Of a DNA stretch of 64,000 bases, positions 44,661-54,326 are shown in pieces. The notes beneath the pieces are model-generated. The model worked only from the letters and a program-made list of their open reading frames with translations. It had not been told where the DNA came from and ran no database searches. The position numbers and the translations under genes were made by a program. The number at the start of each line of letters is the position of its first letter. The first letter of the stretch is position 1. Origin of the DNA: JAAZHD01 sp012510895 (GTDB lineage Bacteria; Bacillota; Clostridia; Caldicoprobacterales; DTU083); assembly GCA_050951465.1 (NCBI GenBank), contig JBMNJC010000026.1, forward strand, positions 49,130 through 113,129, read 5' to 3'.

Positions 44661-45839
44661 GGCCAATCCCCCCTGTTCATCGGCCTGGAAATATCTGCTG
44701 GTTTTTCTCGGTACAAAGACTATTCCAAGTTTGTCTTCCCCCCGTCTGTAATGCCGGTACTCCAGGGTAATCACTTCTCCCCTCCTATCCAGGTCCATCC
44801 ATAAGTAAAGGGGGGCCTGCCCCAAGGTTTCTATAAGCATTTCCTCACTATTTATGCTTTTCCCGTTCACGCTCAATAAGATGTCCCCTGACTCTATCCC
44901 CATCTTACTGCCTATATAGTCCGGCAGCACCTCCAACACCCGGAGTCCTCTCCACGGCGCACCCAGTATTGGATTCCCTTCCAGCTGGCTTTTTTTTGCG
45001 AAATGGAGAATGGTTTCATGCAGAATCGGCATTATTATTGCACCTGTATAGGACATCCAGACAAATCGGACAGATAACACAGCCAATCCCAAAAGGAAGA
45101 AACTATAAAGCATTATCAGGAGTCCGGTAAGCCGGGTATGCCGCCTGGGCAGGGCAGTAACAGCCAATCCGCTGTATTGAAGCATAATTGCCAGAGGAAG
45201 CAGCATCAGCCCGCTTTCATTCTGCATTCCAAAAAACGGCCACCAGCTGGGCATGGGTATGGTTCCGCCGGCTGCTGATATGGCTTCAGCAGGGACAGTA
45301 AGAACAACCAGGGGGACAGGCCATAATCTGTTCATTACAAAAGCCCCGATTGGTTTGAACCTCTTATGCTCCATTACTACCGGCAGGGCATAACGATGTC
45401 CGTCCAGGATAATGAGAAGGCCCTCTGTCATATGCAGAATACCGATAAGTGCGATAACGGCGGACACATCTATTTTAGGCCATCCAAAGATGAGGCTTAA
45501 AAGGGATGCAATTCCTCCTGCATAGGAAAAACATAAATATCGTTCATTGAACAAGGTAAGTATCAGGGCAAAAGGCCAAATAACCAAAATTGTATTCAGA
45601 TCAAGGGGAACACCGGTTATGACAATCAGAGTGCTGGCAACCAGACCTGTAATCATTCCATACAGCATTGCATACATTAATTGATTAACAACTGTATCCC
45701 GCAGAAACCCCAGCCAGATTTCTTCCAAATGCATTCTTCTTTTGATTTGCAGATAGACCATCATCAGGATCAGGATATAAAAAAAACTGGTAATGGATTG
45801 GGCAAACGCGGTTATCAGTATCTTGGTCAGTCCGGGCAC
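44610..45839 (-). CDS. MinJ-like polytopic membrane protein with PDZ domain
   Basis: About eight membrane helices (residues 10-290) followed by a PDZ domain (about 318-385; LRVLEVLPDYIGSKMGIESGDILLSVNGKSIN) and a basic tail. Domain plan and gene order (ctpB upstream, uvrBA nearby, ftsEX further upstream) match MinJ/YvjD of Bacillus, the link between DivIVA and MinD. Sequence identity to MinJ cannot be measured here. A GTG at 45839 lies eight bases after AAGGAG and is the best start; ATG 45845 and GTG 45848 are too close to it. Confidence 0.7.
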   Translation of the reverse strand: MPGLTKILITAFAQSITSFFYILILMMVYLQIKRRMHLEEIWLGFLRDTVVNQLMYAMLYGMITGLVASTLIVITGVPLDLNTILVIWPFALILTLFNERYLCFSYAGGIASLLSLIFGWPKIDVSAVIALIGILHMTEGLLIILDGHRYALPVVMEHKRFKPIGAFVMNRLWPVPLVVLTVPAEAISAAGGTIPMPSWWPFFGMQNESGLMLLPLAIMLQYSGLAVTALPRRHTRLTGLLIMLYSFFLLGLAVLSVRFVWMSYTGAIIMPILHETILHFAKKSQLEGNPILGAPWRGLRVLEVLPDYIGSKMGIESGDILLSVNGKSINSEEMLIETLGQAPLYLWMDLDRRGEVITLEYRHYRRGEDKLGIVFVPRKTSRYFQADEQGGLALRLWRRLVQRNNGAQN

Positions 45840-45860
45840 GTCCATCACTCCTTTACCCAG

Positions 45861-47108
45861 TTATTCCTGAATTTCTCCCTTTTCCCGCAGCATGCTCTTT
45901 ACTTCCTCAATCCCCCTTGTAAGAGGAGCATCCAGTTCTATGGGAAGTTCTTTGGTGGGATTATTCAACACGAACTCATAGGCTTCTTCCAACTCGGCAA
46001 CCTGGATATCAGGAACGATGCCTGCTTCATTAACTACATTTCCTTTGGGAGTAAAGTACTGGGCTGTGGTCATCTTTACCACATCCCCCTCCTTAAAGGG
46101 ACCGCGTATAGTCTGCACCAATCCTTTCCCAAATGTGGTTTCACCGATTATGACTCCCACTCCATGATCCTGTATTGCACCGGATAATACCTCAGAAGCG
46201 CTGGCACTGTATTTGTTGACCAGTACCGCAAGCGAAATATCGATGTGCTCTTTGCCGCTCTTGTACTCCTGCCGTCTGCCCTTATTGTCTTCACTGTAAA
46301 GTATCAAACCTTCCGGAAGCAGGATATCGGCAATGGCAACACATTCGTTCAGCAAGCCACCGGGATTATTCCTAAGATCAAGCACCAGACCCTTCATTCC
46401 CTGGGAATGCAGATCATTCAGTGCTTCAACAAAGTTTGCAGTTGAGTTCTGATCGAAGCGGTAGAGCCAGATGTAGCCTACTTCACTGTCCAGCATTCTG
46501 TATTCCATATCCGGGATATCTATTACAGCACGCACTATTTCAAATTCCTTCACTTCTCCCCTGCGCAGTATGGAAACCTTAACCTTTGTTCCGGGTTCGC
46601 CCCGCATTTTGCTCACGGCATCATCCAGCATTGTGCCGTCAACTTCTTCTCCGTCAATAGCCACAATTTTATCTCCGGAAGTAATGCCCACTTTTGCAGC
46701 AGGACTGCCCTTGAAGGCAGTTACTACAGTAATGGCATTGTCCAGCACGGACACAGATAAGCCGACTCCGGCATAGGTTCCTTCAACATCTATAAGAAAC
46801 TCCCGATATTCATCTGCTGTAAGATAATAGGTATAGGGATCGTTTACAGATGCCACCATCCCTTTCAGGGCACCTTCCAGCAGAACATTTAAATCCGGCT
46901 GTATCAGATAATCTTCCATCATGACCTTCTTTATCTGATTGAATTTTCGATAGAAGTCTCTCATTTCTGCATACTCTTCAGCTTGTATAAAATTGCCCTG
47001 GCTGATCATCATGTACTCATATAATTGAACGGTTACAACAGATGATAATACAGCAGTGACAAGAATAAGGATAATGGCAGCCAATACAGCCGTTCTTTTT
47101 TTTATCAT
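45861..47108 (-). CDS. ctpB: C-terminal processing protease CtpB-like (S41)
   Basis: Signal-anchor (residues 6-26), PDZ domain (about 95-170; SPAAKVGITSGDKIVAIDGEEV) and S41 protease domain with catalytic Ser in KYSASASEVLSGA and Lys in TTFGKGLVQT. In Bacillus CtpB cuts SpoIVFA in the intermembrane space of the sporulating cell to release SpoIVFB; both are encoded in this window. ATG at 47108 with GGGAGGA six bases upstream. Confidence 0.88.
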   Translation of the reverse strand: MIKKRTAVLAAIILILVTAVLSSVVTVQLYEYMMISQGNFIQAEEYAEMRDFYRKFNQIKKVMMEDYLIQPDLNVLLEGALKGMVASVNDPYTYYLTADEYREFLIDVEGTYAGVGLSVSVLDNAITVVTAFKGSPAAKVGITSGDKIVAIDGEEVDGTMLDDAVSKMRGEPGTKVKVSILRRGEVKEFEIVRAVIDIPDMEYRMLDSEVGYIWLYRFDQNSTANFVEALNDLHSQGMKGLVLDLRNNPGGLLNECVAIADILLPEGLILYSEDNKGRRQEYKSGKEHIDISLAVLVNKYSASASEVLSGAIQDHGVGVIIGETTFGKGLVQTIRGPFKEGDVVKMTTAQYFTPKGNVVNEAGIVPDIQVAELEEAYEFVLNNPTKELPIELDAPLTRGIEEVKSMLREKGEIQE

Positions 47109-47199
47109 GAAATGTCCTCCCAACTACTACCTGCGTTGTACTCATTATAGCATTTACAGGATGTTTATACAAAGAAACTTTCTTTTATGATGAAATATT

Positions 47200-47234
47200 A
47201 AAAAAACAAAGGAGCCAGGATAAACCTAAGCTCC
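47200..47234 (-). terminator. Probable terminator after ftsEX
   Basis: Minus strand: GGAGC...GCTCC stem with an internal AGG/CCT pairing, followed by TTTGTTTTTTT. It lies about 70 bases after the ftsX stop. Confidence 0.55.
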
Positions 47235-47303
47235 CAAATTGTTTTCGGTCTCCGTCCTATTCTTTAATACCAGGGATCCGACTTCCAAAACCCGGTTCCC
47301 GGA

Positions 47304-48212
47304 TCAAACCCTCAAGTGCTTCCTAATAGACAAGACACTGGCGATAACGCCTACAACACTGCCAACCAGCAGGAACAAACCCACAATCTGATAAATAATA
47401 CTCTCAAGGGGCAGAAGCTGCAACAGTGACAGGATATTACCCTCCATAGGGGATTCTGCAACCTGCTGAACCAGAAGATAGTATATACCCGCTGTCAGAG
47501 AGCCGGCTATAACGGCGCCCATTATGCCAAGGGAGATTCCCTCCATTATGAAAGGCCATCTTATATACCAATCAGTGGCACCGATATATTTCATAATATT
47601 GATCTCGCGCCGTCTGGAATATACGGATATACGTATAGTATTGTGAATAATGATCATCGCCATAATAATCAGAATAACCACAACGGCCAGACCCAGGATA
47701 CGGGTGGTATTGGCAATGCGGGTAATGGTACCCACCACATCTTTGCTGTACTGAACCACCTCAACCATGGTCAGCTTTCTGAGCTTTTCCACCATTTCAG
47801 TTACATAATCAGGATTCTCAACCGTAATGTGGAAGGAGTCCGGCAGCGGATTGTTCTCAGCTGTATAGCCGTCCAGGAGATATTTCTGTTCTCCCCATTC
47901 CTCTCGCCAGTTTTCCAGGGCCTCATCCCTGGAAACAAACTTCCATTCCTTAATTCCTTCCCAGTCATTGAGCTGCCTGCTCATAGCTTCAATTTCATGG
48001 CTTTGAACATTATCTTTCAAAAATACTGTGATTTCTACCTTTGATTCCAAACCCGAAATTATGTTATTAAAATTTAAAACCATTGCCAGCACCAGACCCA
48101 GAACAAACAGAGCTGCGGCAATGGCACTGATGGAAGCCAGAGACATGATCCGATTACGGAAAACATTTCGAAAGCCCTGACCTGCCATAAGCCTCCATGT
48201 TCTAATCTTCAA
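47304..48212 (-). CDS. ftsX: Cell division protein FtsX
   Basis: Permease-like partner of FtsE: TM1 (about 25-45), a large extracellular loop (50-165) that in other bacteria controls wall hydrolases, then three helices (about 175-200, 225-250, 275-295). A TTG at 48212 (MKIRTWRLMAGQGFRNVFRN) lies nine bases after AAAGGAG and overlaps the ftsE stop; an ATG at 48236 is inside the ftsE end and gives a longer, less typical N-terminus. Confidence 0.93.
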   Translation of the reverse strand: MKIRTWRLMAGQGFRNVFRNRIMSLASISAIAAALFVLGLVLAMVLNFNNIISGLESKVEITVFLKDNVQSHEIEAMSRQLNDWEGIKEWKFVSRDEALENWREEWGEQKYLLDGYTAENNPLPDSFHITVENPDYVTEMVEKLRKLTMVEVVQYSKDVVGTITRIANTTRILGLAVVVILIIMAMIIIHNTIRISVYSRRREINIMKYIGATDWYIRWPFIMEGISLGIMGAVIAGSLTAGIYYLLVQQVAESPMEGNILSLLQLLPLESIIYQIVGLFLLVGSVVGVIASVLSIRKHLRV

Positions 48213-48888
48213 AGGAGTACTCTCCTTTCTCTTCATCGGACACTATGCAGCCTTTGTCAAAGGTGACAACTCTCTTCTGCATGGAATCAACAATATCTCT
48301 GGCATGGGTTGCCATGATAACCGTGGTTCCTCTGCGATGAATCAGGTTTATAATTTTCATAATTTCCCTTGCTGTCCTTATATCCAGGTTACCCGTCGGC
48401 TCATCGGCTATCAGAATTGAAGGATTATTTACCAGAGCTCTGGCCAGGGCAGTTCTCTGCTGTTCTCCGCCGGATATCTGATTGGGATAGGAATTGGCCT
48501 TGGATGAAAGGCCTACCATGCCCAATATTGCCGGCACCTGCCTGCGTATTTCCTTTCTGGTAGCTTCCACAATTTCCATGGCAAAAGCTACATTTTCATA
48601 TACGGTTCTGTCGGGCAAAAGCCTAAAATCCTGAAACACAACGCCAATACCCCTTCGGTAGAAGGGAATTTCCTTAGGTTTTATACCTGATAAATCAACA
48701 TTATTTACATAAAGTTTGCCTTCTGTAGGTTCTATCTCTTTAAGCAGGAGTTTTATCAGAGTGGACTTCCCTGCCCCGCTGGGGCCTACCACAAAAACAA
48801 ACTCACCGCTGTTTATGGTTAAATTAACATTACGCAAAGCATGAGTTACATTATCATAGCTCATGGATACATTTTTGAATTGTATCAC
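48202..48888 (-). CDS. ftsE: Cell division ATP-binding protein FtsE
   Basis: ABC ATPase of 228 residues: Walker A GPSGAGKSTLI, Q-loop VFQDFRLL, signature ISGGEQQRTALA, Walker B ILIADEPTGNLD and H-loop ATH. It drives FtsX conformational changes. Ends inside the start of ftsX. Confidence 0.95.
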   Translation of the reverse strand: MIQFKNVSMSYDNVTHALRNVNLTINSGEFVFVVGPSGAGKSTLIKLLLKEIEPTEGKLYVNNVDLSGIKPKEIPFYRRGIGVVFQDFRLLPDRTVYENVAFAMEIVEATRKEIRRQVPAILGMVGLSSKANSYPNQISGGEQQRTALARALVNNPSILIADEPTGNLDIRTAREIMKIINLIHRRGTTVIMATHARDIVDSMQKRVVTFDKGCIVSDEEKGEYSFED

Positions 48889-48891
48889 ATA

Positions 48892-49974
48892 CTAAACCTC
48901 CCAAGTATATCTGTCCATTAACATCATCATAATTTTGAAGGTGACTGCATGATGGAAATTGCGAAGATCCAGGCCCATGACTTTTTGAATCTTGTCCAAC
49001 CGATATACCAGAGTATTACGGTGAATGAAAAGCTGCCTGGCTGTTTCACTGAGGTTCAGACTGTTTTCAAAGAATTTTTCGATGGTATTGAGCATTTCAT
49101 CGCTTAAGAGTTTTTTATACTCTTTTACAAACAGGTCTTTGCTGTACTTCTCACACAAGTGGAGGGGAACATCATACAGAAAACGTTCCAGCAGCAAGGT
49201 GCTGTACATATAGATGCGGTTGCTGGTATTGTATATTCTCCCCACTTCTATGGCACGGGTGGCCTCTTCATAGGATTCCTGCAGCCTGAACAGATTTTCC
49301 TTGGTTCCGCCGATTCCAATATATGCCTTTATCGAAGCTTCATTTTCTATGGTCTCGTCAATGGCATTTCCCAATTGAATCAGATCTTCATCATCTATAT
49401 CTTCAGTAACAGCTTTTACCAGAGAAACAGTCATGCCGTCCACAAGGACCAGGATATCTTCCTGACTCCTCGGAAAGGCTTTAAGAAGCATTCTGTATAC
49501 ATTATCAGCTTCAATTCCCCTTGTCCTGATAATAAATACGCAGCGGGGAAGCCCCAAATCCAATTTATAATCCCGCACAAGCTCACGCAACTCCAATTCT
49601 CCCAGCTGATTCAGGAGTATACGGCGCATAACCTCTTCCTTATCCAATTTCTGAAGAGAATTCCTCAACTGACTCTCTAAAAGGGATACAGTCAAAAGGC
49701 AGTAATTTCGGATAACCCGATTAGTACCTTCCATGGCGAGAAAATAGGTCAGTGATTTGTCCACTGTAAATTTCATATATGTGCGATTATTATCAATAAA
49801 TATGGCCTTGTCCTCTTCCTCGACAATGCTCTTCATAATATCGCCCATTGTACCAATACGGGATTTGTCACTGCTGGCAACAATCATTCCATTGGCATCC
49901 AGAATATCAGTTTCAACCTGGAGACTTCTTACCAGCTTCTCCAATATTTTTTGCATTCTTTTTTCCATTAACAT
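48892..49974 (-). CDS. CdaR/PucR-family transcriptional regulator
   Basis: The C-terminal helix-turn-helix (about residues 300-355; LNLSETARQLFIHRNTLVYRLDKI) is the PucR/CdaR type. The middle holds a GGDEF-like fold (about 140-250), and the N-terminal 130 residues resemble a sugar-diacid-type sensor region. The inducer is unknown. It is three bases upstream of ftsE, so it may be co-transcribed with ftsEX, which is not a common link. Confidence 0.78.
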   Translation of the reverse strand: MLMEKRMQKILEKLVRSLQVETDILDANGMIVASSDKSRIGTMGDIMKSIVEEEDKAIFIDNNRTYMKFTVDKSLTYFLAMEGTNRVIRNYCLLTVSLLESQLRNSLQKLDKEEVMRRILLNQLGELELRELVRDYKLDLGLPRCVFIIRTRGIEADNVYRMLLKAFPRSQEDILVLVDGMTVSLVKAVTEDIDDEDLIQLGNAIDETIENEASIKAYIGIGGTKENLFRLQESYEEATRAIEVGRIYNTSNRIYMYSTLLLERFLYDVPLHLCEKYSKDLFVKEYKKLLSDEMLNTIEKFFENSLNLSETARQLFIHRNTLVYRLDKIQKVMGLDLRNFHHAVTFKIMMMLMDRYTWEV

Positions 49975-50083
49975 GCCATCACCTGCTCTGATATTTAGTA
50001 TACATAATTTAACCTTCTTTGCAAAGGAGAAATATTATCCACAACTTTTTTCCTAAAAAATATACCCGCAGGAGATAAATTTA

Positions 50084-50132
50084 AAAAACAAAAAGCAGAA
50101 ATATTACCTCCTACATGATTAATATTTCTGCT
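50084..50132 (-). terminator. Terminator of the MsmX-type gene
   Basis: Minus strand: AGCAGAAATATT and AATATTTCTGCT, a perfect 12-pair stem with a 15-base loop, followed by TTTTTGTTTTTT. It lies about 50 bases past the ATPase stop. The rest of the 208-base gap to the CdaR-like gene shows no gene. Confidence 0.8.
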
Positions 50133-50182
50133 CTGATGACAAAAATCCTTCTTTTTCTGACTACATCAGAAATCTTTATCTT

Positions 50183-51301
50183 TTATCTGGTTAACAGTGT
50201 TTCTTCGGTTTCTTTATCGAAGAAGTGCAGTCTGTTGGTATCAAGGGCAATCTTAATTGTATCGCCTGCTCTTGCAGTAGATCTGGGGTCTACCTTAGCA
50301 ATGCAGTTTACTCCGTCAATATTCATGTACAGAAATGTTTCGGAACCCAGAAGCTCAACAACATCAATGTAAGCTTTTACTGTGGAGTCTTGTGCGTTCT
50401 GTATGAAGATTTCTTCATCATGGAAATCTTCCGGACGAATACCCATGATAACTTCCTGTCCGACATAAGCGCCAAAGTCTTTGAACTTTCTGACTTTGCC
50501 TTCAGGAATCTTAATCTTCTCGTTCTGGGTCATAGCAAATACATCGTCGCCCTCTTTAACCAGTTTTACCGGGATAAAGTTCATCTGAGGACTGCCGATA
50601 AATCCGGCAACAAAAAGGTTTACTGGATGATCATACAGTTCCTGCGGTGAATCGACCTGCTGAATGAAACCGTCTTTCATAACTACGATACGGCTTCCCA
50701 TTGTCATAGCTTCTGTCTGGTCGTGAGTAACGTAAATGAAAGTTGTCTGCAGTCTGTTGTGCAGTTTCGTGATCTCAGTTCTCATCTGAACCCTCAATTT
50801 TGCGTCCAGGTTGGAAAGAGGTTCGTCCATAAGGAAAACCTTTGGCTCACGAACAATAGCACGACCAAGTGCAACCCTCTGTCTTTGTCCACCGGATAAG
50901 GCTTTTGGCTTTCTATTGAGTAGATGTTCAATATCCAGGATTTTGGCTGCTTCTTTAACCCTTCGGTCTATTTCAGCTTTTGGTGTTTTTCTTAATTTCA
51001 GACCAAATGCCATATTGTCATATACGGTCATGTGCGGATATAGTGCATAGTTCTGGAAAACCATCGCAATGTCTCTGTCTTTGGGTGCAACATCATTCAT
51101 CAATTTATCACCAATGTATAATTCACCTTCGGTGATTTCTTCCAAACCGGCAACCATTCTCAAAGTGGTGGATTTTCCACATCCAGATGGACCTACCAAT
51201 ACGATGAACTCTTTATCTTCGATGTCCAGATTGAAATCACTAACCGCTGTAACACCGCCATCATAAACCTTATAGATATTTTTCATAGTAACACTTGCCA
51301 T
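50183..51301 (-). CDS. msmX: Sugar ABC transporter ATPase, MsmX/UgpC type
   Basis: ABC ATPase with Walker A GPSGCGKSTTLRM, Q-loop VFQNYALYPHM, signature LSGGQRQRVALGRA, Walker B VFLMDEPLSNLDA, and the long C-terminal TOBE/MalK-like regulatory domain (about 240-372; GIRPEDFHDEE). No permease or binding-protein gene is near, as expected for MsmX, the ATPase shared by several sugar importers. ATG at 51301 with GGAGGGG upstream. Confidence 0.88.
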   Translation of the reverse strand: MASVTMKNIYKVYDGGVTAVSDFNLDIEDKEFIVLVGPSGCGKSTTLRMVAGLEEITEGELYIGDKLMNDVAPKDRDIAMVFQNYALYPHMTVYDNMAFGLKLRKTPKAEIDRRVKEAAKILDIEHLLNRKPKALSGGQRQRVALGRAIVREPKVFLMDEPLSNLDAKLRVQMRTEITKLHNRLQTTFIYVTHDQTEAMTMGSRIVVMKDGFIQQVDSPQELYDHPVNLFVAGFIGSPQMNFIPVKLVKEGDDVFAMTQNEKIKIPEGKVRKFKDFGAYVGQEVIMGIRPEDFHDEEIFIQNAQDSTVKAYIDVVELLGSETFLYMNIDGVNCIAKVDPRSTARAGDTIKIALDTNRLHFFDKETEETLLTR

Positions 51302-51591
51302 TAGAACCCCTCCATTAAATGATTTTCGCACCCATCGATGCAAAAAAATGTATTCCGGCGAACCGTTAATACAATTAATATTATAGCTGTACAAGTAGAA
51401 TATAGCTATAGCTAATACTCACAAATTTCCTCAATAAGTTTTTGAAAGACTTGCATAGTTTGTCTGTTTTCTTTTGTAATATATGGAATTAAATGTTTGG
51501 TTTGTCCACCTCCTACCGCTATTTTATGAGTTTTATTTCCGAAATATGATTGCTGGATTAACAGATTTTTTGGAATAATTTATATTAATTA
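51302..51591. other. Intergenic region between msmX and the argB promoter
   Basis: The gap msmX-argB is 351 bases. Besides the argB promoter it is A+T-rich with short dyads (ATAGCTATAGCTAT near 51404) and a minus-strand leader of msmX. I see no gene, tRNA or recognisable riboswitch. Confidence 0.5.
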
Positions 51592-51620
51592 TTGCATATT
51601 TATAAATATTTACGTATAAT
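51592..51620 (+). promoter_or_regulatory. argB promoter with ArgR-like dyads
   Basis: TTGCAT (51592-51597), 17-base spacer, TATAAT (51615-51620). It is the same hexamer pair and spacing as the argD promoter. The spacer and start region form two overlapping A/T dyads (ATATTTATAAATAT; GTATAATTATAAATATAC) of the size bound by ArgR. Operator assignment is inference. Confidence 0.6.
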
Positions 51621-51652
51621 TATAAATATATACATGATAAGGAGCATGAAAT

Positions 51653-52516
51653 ATGGAAAAACTGATTACAAGAGTCAATATTTTAATTGAGGCACTGCCC
51701 TATATACAGAAGCTGAACGGTAAAACCGTGGTGATAAAATACGGGGGAAATGCAATGACATCCCGGGAACAGGTTGAATCCATCATGGAAGATATTACAC
51801 TGCTCAAATATGTGGGCATGAATCCCATCGTAGTCCACGGCGGCGGTCCGGAGATAAACAAAATGCTTAAGATCATGAATATTGAGAGCAAGTTTCACAA
51901 GGGACTTCGAATAACTGACAAAGCCACTATGGAAGTAGTGCAAATGGTGCTGACCGGCAAGATAAACAAGGACATTGTTGCCCATCTGAATTCTTTAGGC
52001 GGGAAGGCCATCGGTTTGTGCGGCATGGACGGAAACCTCCTGGTGGCAGAAAAAATGGAGCCTGCAGACGGGGTGGATCTGGGTTATGTGGGAAAAATAA
52101 CTCATGTAAACAGTGATATGCTGAAACTTCTGGCTGAGGATGAATACATACCTGTAGTTGCACCCATAGGTACCGGTACTGACGGAACTGCCTATAATAT
52201 CAATGCAGATACTGCCGCAGGGGAAATTGCCGCTGCCCTGAAGGCGGAAAAGCTGATATTCCTGACTGACGTAGACGGCATCCGCCGGAACCCTGATGAT
52301 CCTGATTCCCTGATCTCATCCATTACCATTGAAGAAGTCTATGATCTTCTGGATAAGGGAATTATCAGCGGAGGCATGATCCCCAAGGTGGAAAGCTGCA
52401 TCCAGGGAATCGAGATGGGCGTCAACCGCACCCACATCCTAAACGGCACCATTCCCCATCCCATACTGCTGGAAATATTTACAGACGTAGGAATAGGCAC
52501 CATGGTTACCACATGA
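51653..52516 (+). CDS. argB: Acetylglutamate kinase
   Basis: Amino-acid kinase fold: VVIKYGGNAM, PIVVHGGGPEINKML (substrate loop), AAGEIAAALKAEKLIFLTDVDGI and the GGMIPKVESC motif. It phosphorylates N-acetylglutamate, the second step of arginine synthesis. A long N-terminal helix (about 25 residues) is of the type seen in arginine-inhibited hexameric enzymes. AAGGAG precedes the ATG. Confidence 0.96.
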   Translation: MEKLITRVNILIEALPYIQKLNGKTVVIKYGGNAMTSREQVESIMEDITLLKYVGMNPIVVHGGGPEINKMLKIMNIESKFHKGLRITDKATMEVVQMVLTGKINKDIVAHLNSLGGKAIGLCGMDGNLLVAEKMEPADGVDLGYVGKITHVNSDMLKLLAEDEYIPVVAPIGTGTDGTAYNINADTAAGEIAAALKAEKLIFLTDVDGIRRNPDDPDSLISSITIEEVYDLLDKGIISGGMIPKVESCIQGIEMGVNRTHILNGTIPHPILLEIFTDVGIGTMVTT

Positions 52517-52573
52517 ACCTATTTGGTTTAACTGAACTGTTTAATTTAAACTAAATATGCTTCTAAACTGTAC

Positions 52574-52642
52574 GCCTCCATGAATAGACTGTATAAACCA
52601 ATGCATATATTTCTTTTGGATTATACTTCTGTTTACGGAGGC
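52574..52642 (+). promoter_or_regulatory. Inverted repeat that can hide the spoVB ribosome-binding site
   Basis: GCCTCC (52574-52579) is complementary to GGAGGC (52637-52642), which contains the only ribosome-binding site of the next gene. Six pairs over a 57-base loop is modest, so a regulatory role is only a suggestion. Confidence 0.25.
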
Positions 52643-52650
52643 TGTTTCTT

Positions 52651-54267
52651 TTGAAAATAAACACCAAATCCATGCTGTACGGGGCCATGATACTCTCAAC
52701 AACCAATTTAATTATCCGGCTGCTCGGCTTTGTATATCGTGTCATTATAAGCAGAATGACCGGCCCCCAGGGCATGGGGCTGATACAGCTGGTAATGCCT
52801 GTTTTTCATATTGCAGTAACACTTACGTCAGCCGGCATTCCTGTTGCAGTTTCCCGCCTAATATCTGAAAAAAATGCAAAGAAAGATATCAGCGGGATGA
52901 GCAGTATTATGAAGGCAGCTTTCACAATTGTACTTTTCGTTTCTGCTGCCACAGCCCTGCTGGCACTTTTCAATCTTGACTTTATAGCCGGCAGAATCAT
53001 AAAGGATATGAGAACCAAAGGAGCTCTTTTCATCCTCTTTCCCTGCATAGTCTTTATCGGAACGGGCACCGTTTTGAAAGGATTTTTTTACGGTATTAAG
53101 GATATTCATCCCCCTGCCCTTTCCGGAATTCTGGAACAACTGGTGCGAATGGCTGCTGTCCTTGGCCTGCTTTTCTGGTTTATGCCGAAAAACAACCCGG
53201 CCTTTGCCGCCATGCTGGTAATGCTTGGAACCGTACTTGGTGAGATTGTAAGCCTGCTTATCCTTAACTCATCATATTACCGCTGCAAAACAGATCTGCA
53301 GAAACAATACAGACAAATTAACATTCCCGCAAAAGGGAAATCAGCATGGTATGATAGAATAAAAAGGCTCCTTGTCAGGGAAGTATCAGAAAACCTGAAA
53401 AAGACAGCAGGAAGCATAATCGCCATAGCGCTGCCCATTACTGCCACCCGCCTCATCCACTCCTTTATGTCCGCAGCAAACTCCATTTTGATCCCCCAGA
53501 GGCTGACAGCCGGCGGAATGCCGCAGGAAGAAGCCATAGGACTCTTCGGCATAATGTCCGGCATGGTGATGCCTCTCCTCTTCCTGCCCTTTTCCATTAC
53601 CAATGCTCTGACGGTTGTTATAATTCCAAATCTGTCTGAAAGTCTGGCAATGAAAAAATGGGAAGATATCCGAAACAAGATAAATAAATCAATTAAAATG
53701 ACCAGTATAATCGGCTTTCCTTCCACTGCATTACTAGCCTCCCTGGGAAGACCTGTCGGTGACCTGCTTTATCAACAGCCCCTGGTTGGAACCTTTCTCA
53801 TTCCCCTTTCCCTTACCCTGGTATTCCACGCCCAGCAGCATACCTTAAGCGGTATCCTCCAGGGACTGGGCAGGCAGAACCGGGCAGCTGTTCATTATAT
53901 TATAGGCAGCATAATCCAGCTTATGTGCTCCTGGTTTCTCCTGGCAGATCCTCGCATAGGCATATGGGGCATGGTCATAGGATTTTCACTTTCCACTATA
54001 GCGGTGTCTTCAATTAATATGATAACTGTTTTAAAGACTGTAAATATGAATTTTTATTTATTCGACTGGGTATTAAAGCCGGCATTTGCAGCCCTGCTCC
54101 TTTATTTGACGACCAATGCCGTCTATGGTATTCTGGACAGCTTTCAGACTCCTGCGGTAATAAACCTGGTACTTTCTGCCTCGCTGGGACTTACACTTTT
54201 TGCATTTTCCCTCTGGGCAGTTTCAGGTATTCCTTCTCCGGGCAGATTAATAAAAAAAATATATTAA
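52651..54267 (+). CDS. spoVB: SpoVB-like polysaccharide/lipid flippase (MOP family)
   Basis: About 14 membrane helices over 538 residues; N-terminal STTNLIIRLLGFVYRVIISR is the MVF/SpoVB signature, followed by MTGPQGMGLIQLVMPVFH. SpoVB acts in cortex synthesis, probably as a lipid II or other wall-precursor flippase. A TTG at 52651 nine bases after GGAGG is the start. It sits between argB and argD, with no functional link to arginine. Confidence 0.88.
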   Translation: MKINTKSMLYGAMILSTTNLIIRLLGFVYRVIISRMTGPQGMGLIQLVMPVFHIAVTLTSAGIPVAVSRLISEKNAKKDISGMSSIMKAAFTIVLFVSAATALLALFNLDFIAGRIIKDMRTKGALFILFPCIVFIGTGTVLKGFFYGIKDIHPPALSGILEQLVRMAAVLGLLFWFMPKNNPAFAAMLVMLGTVLGEIVSLLILNSSYYRCKTDLQKQYRQINIPAKGKSAWYDRIKRLLVREVSENLKKTAGSIIAIALPITATRLIHSFMSAANSILIPQRLTAGGMPQEEAIGLFGIMSGMVMPLLFLPFSITNALTVVIIPNLSESLAMKKWEDIRNKINKSIKMTSIIGFPSTALLASLGRPVGDLLYQQPLVGTFLIPLSLTLVFHAQQHTLSGILQGLGRQNRAAVHYIIGSIIQLMCSWFLLADPRIGIWGMVIGFSLSTIAVSSINMITVLKTVNMNFYLFDWVLKPAFAALLLYLTTNAVYGILDSFQTPAVINLVLSASLGLTLFAFSLWAVSGIPSPGRLIKKIY

Positions 54268-54285
54268 CAGTTAAAAAAATAAAGT

Positions 54286-54326
54286 AAACATGCAAAGAAA
54301 TTTTTTTATTTTTATATTGCATGTTT
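54286..54326 (+). terminator. Dyad after spoVB overlapping the argD promoter
   Basis: AAACATGCAA (54286-54295) and TTGCATGTTT (54317-54326) form a perfect ten-pair dyad with a T-rich loop. It could end spoVB transcripts, but its right arm includes the argD -35 box, so it may equally be an operator. Confidence 0.45.

Noticed and set aside
52574..52642. Strong translational riboswitch for spoVB
   Set aside because: The complement to the ribosome-binding site is only six pairs across a long loop, so it is listed only as a weak possibility.
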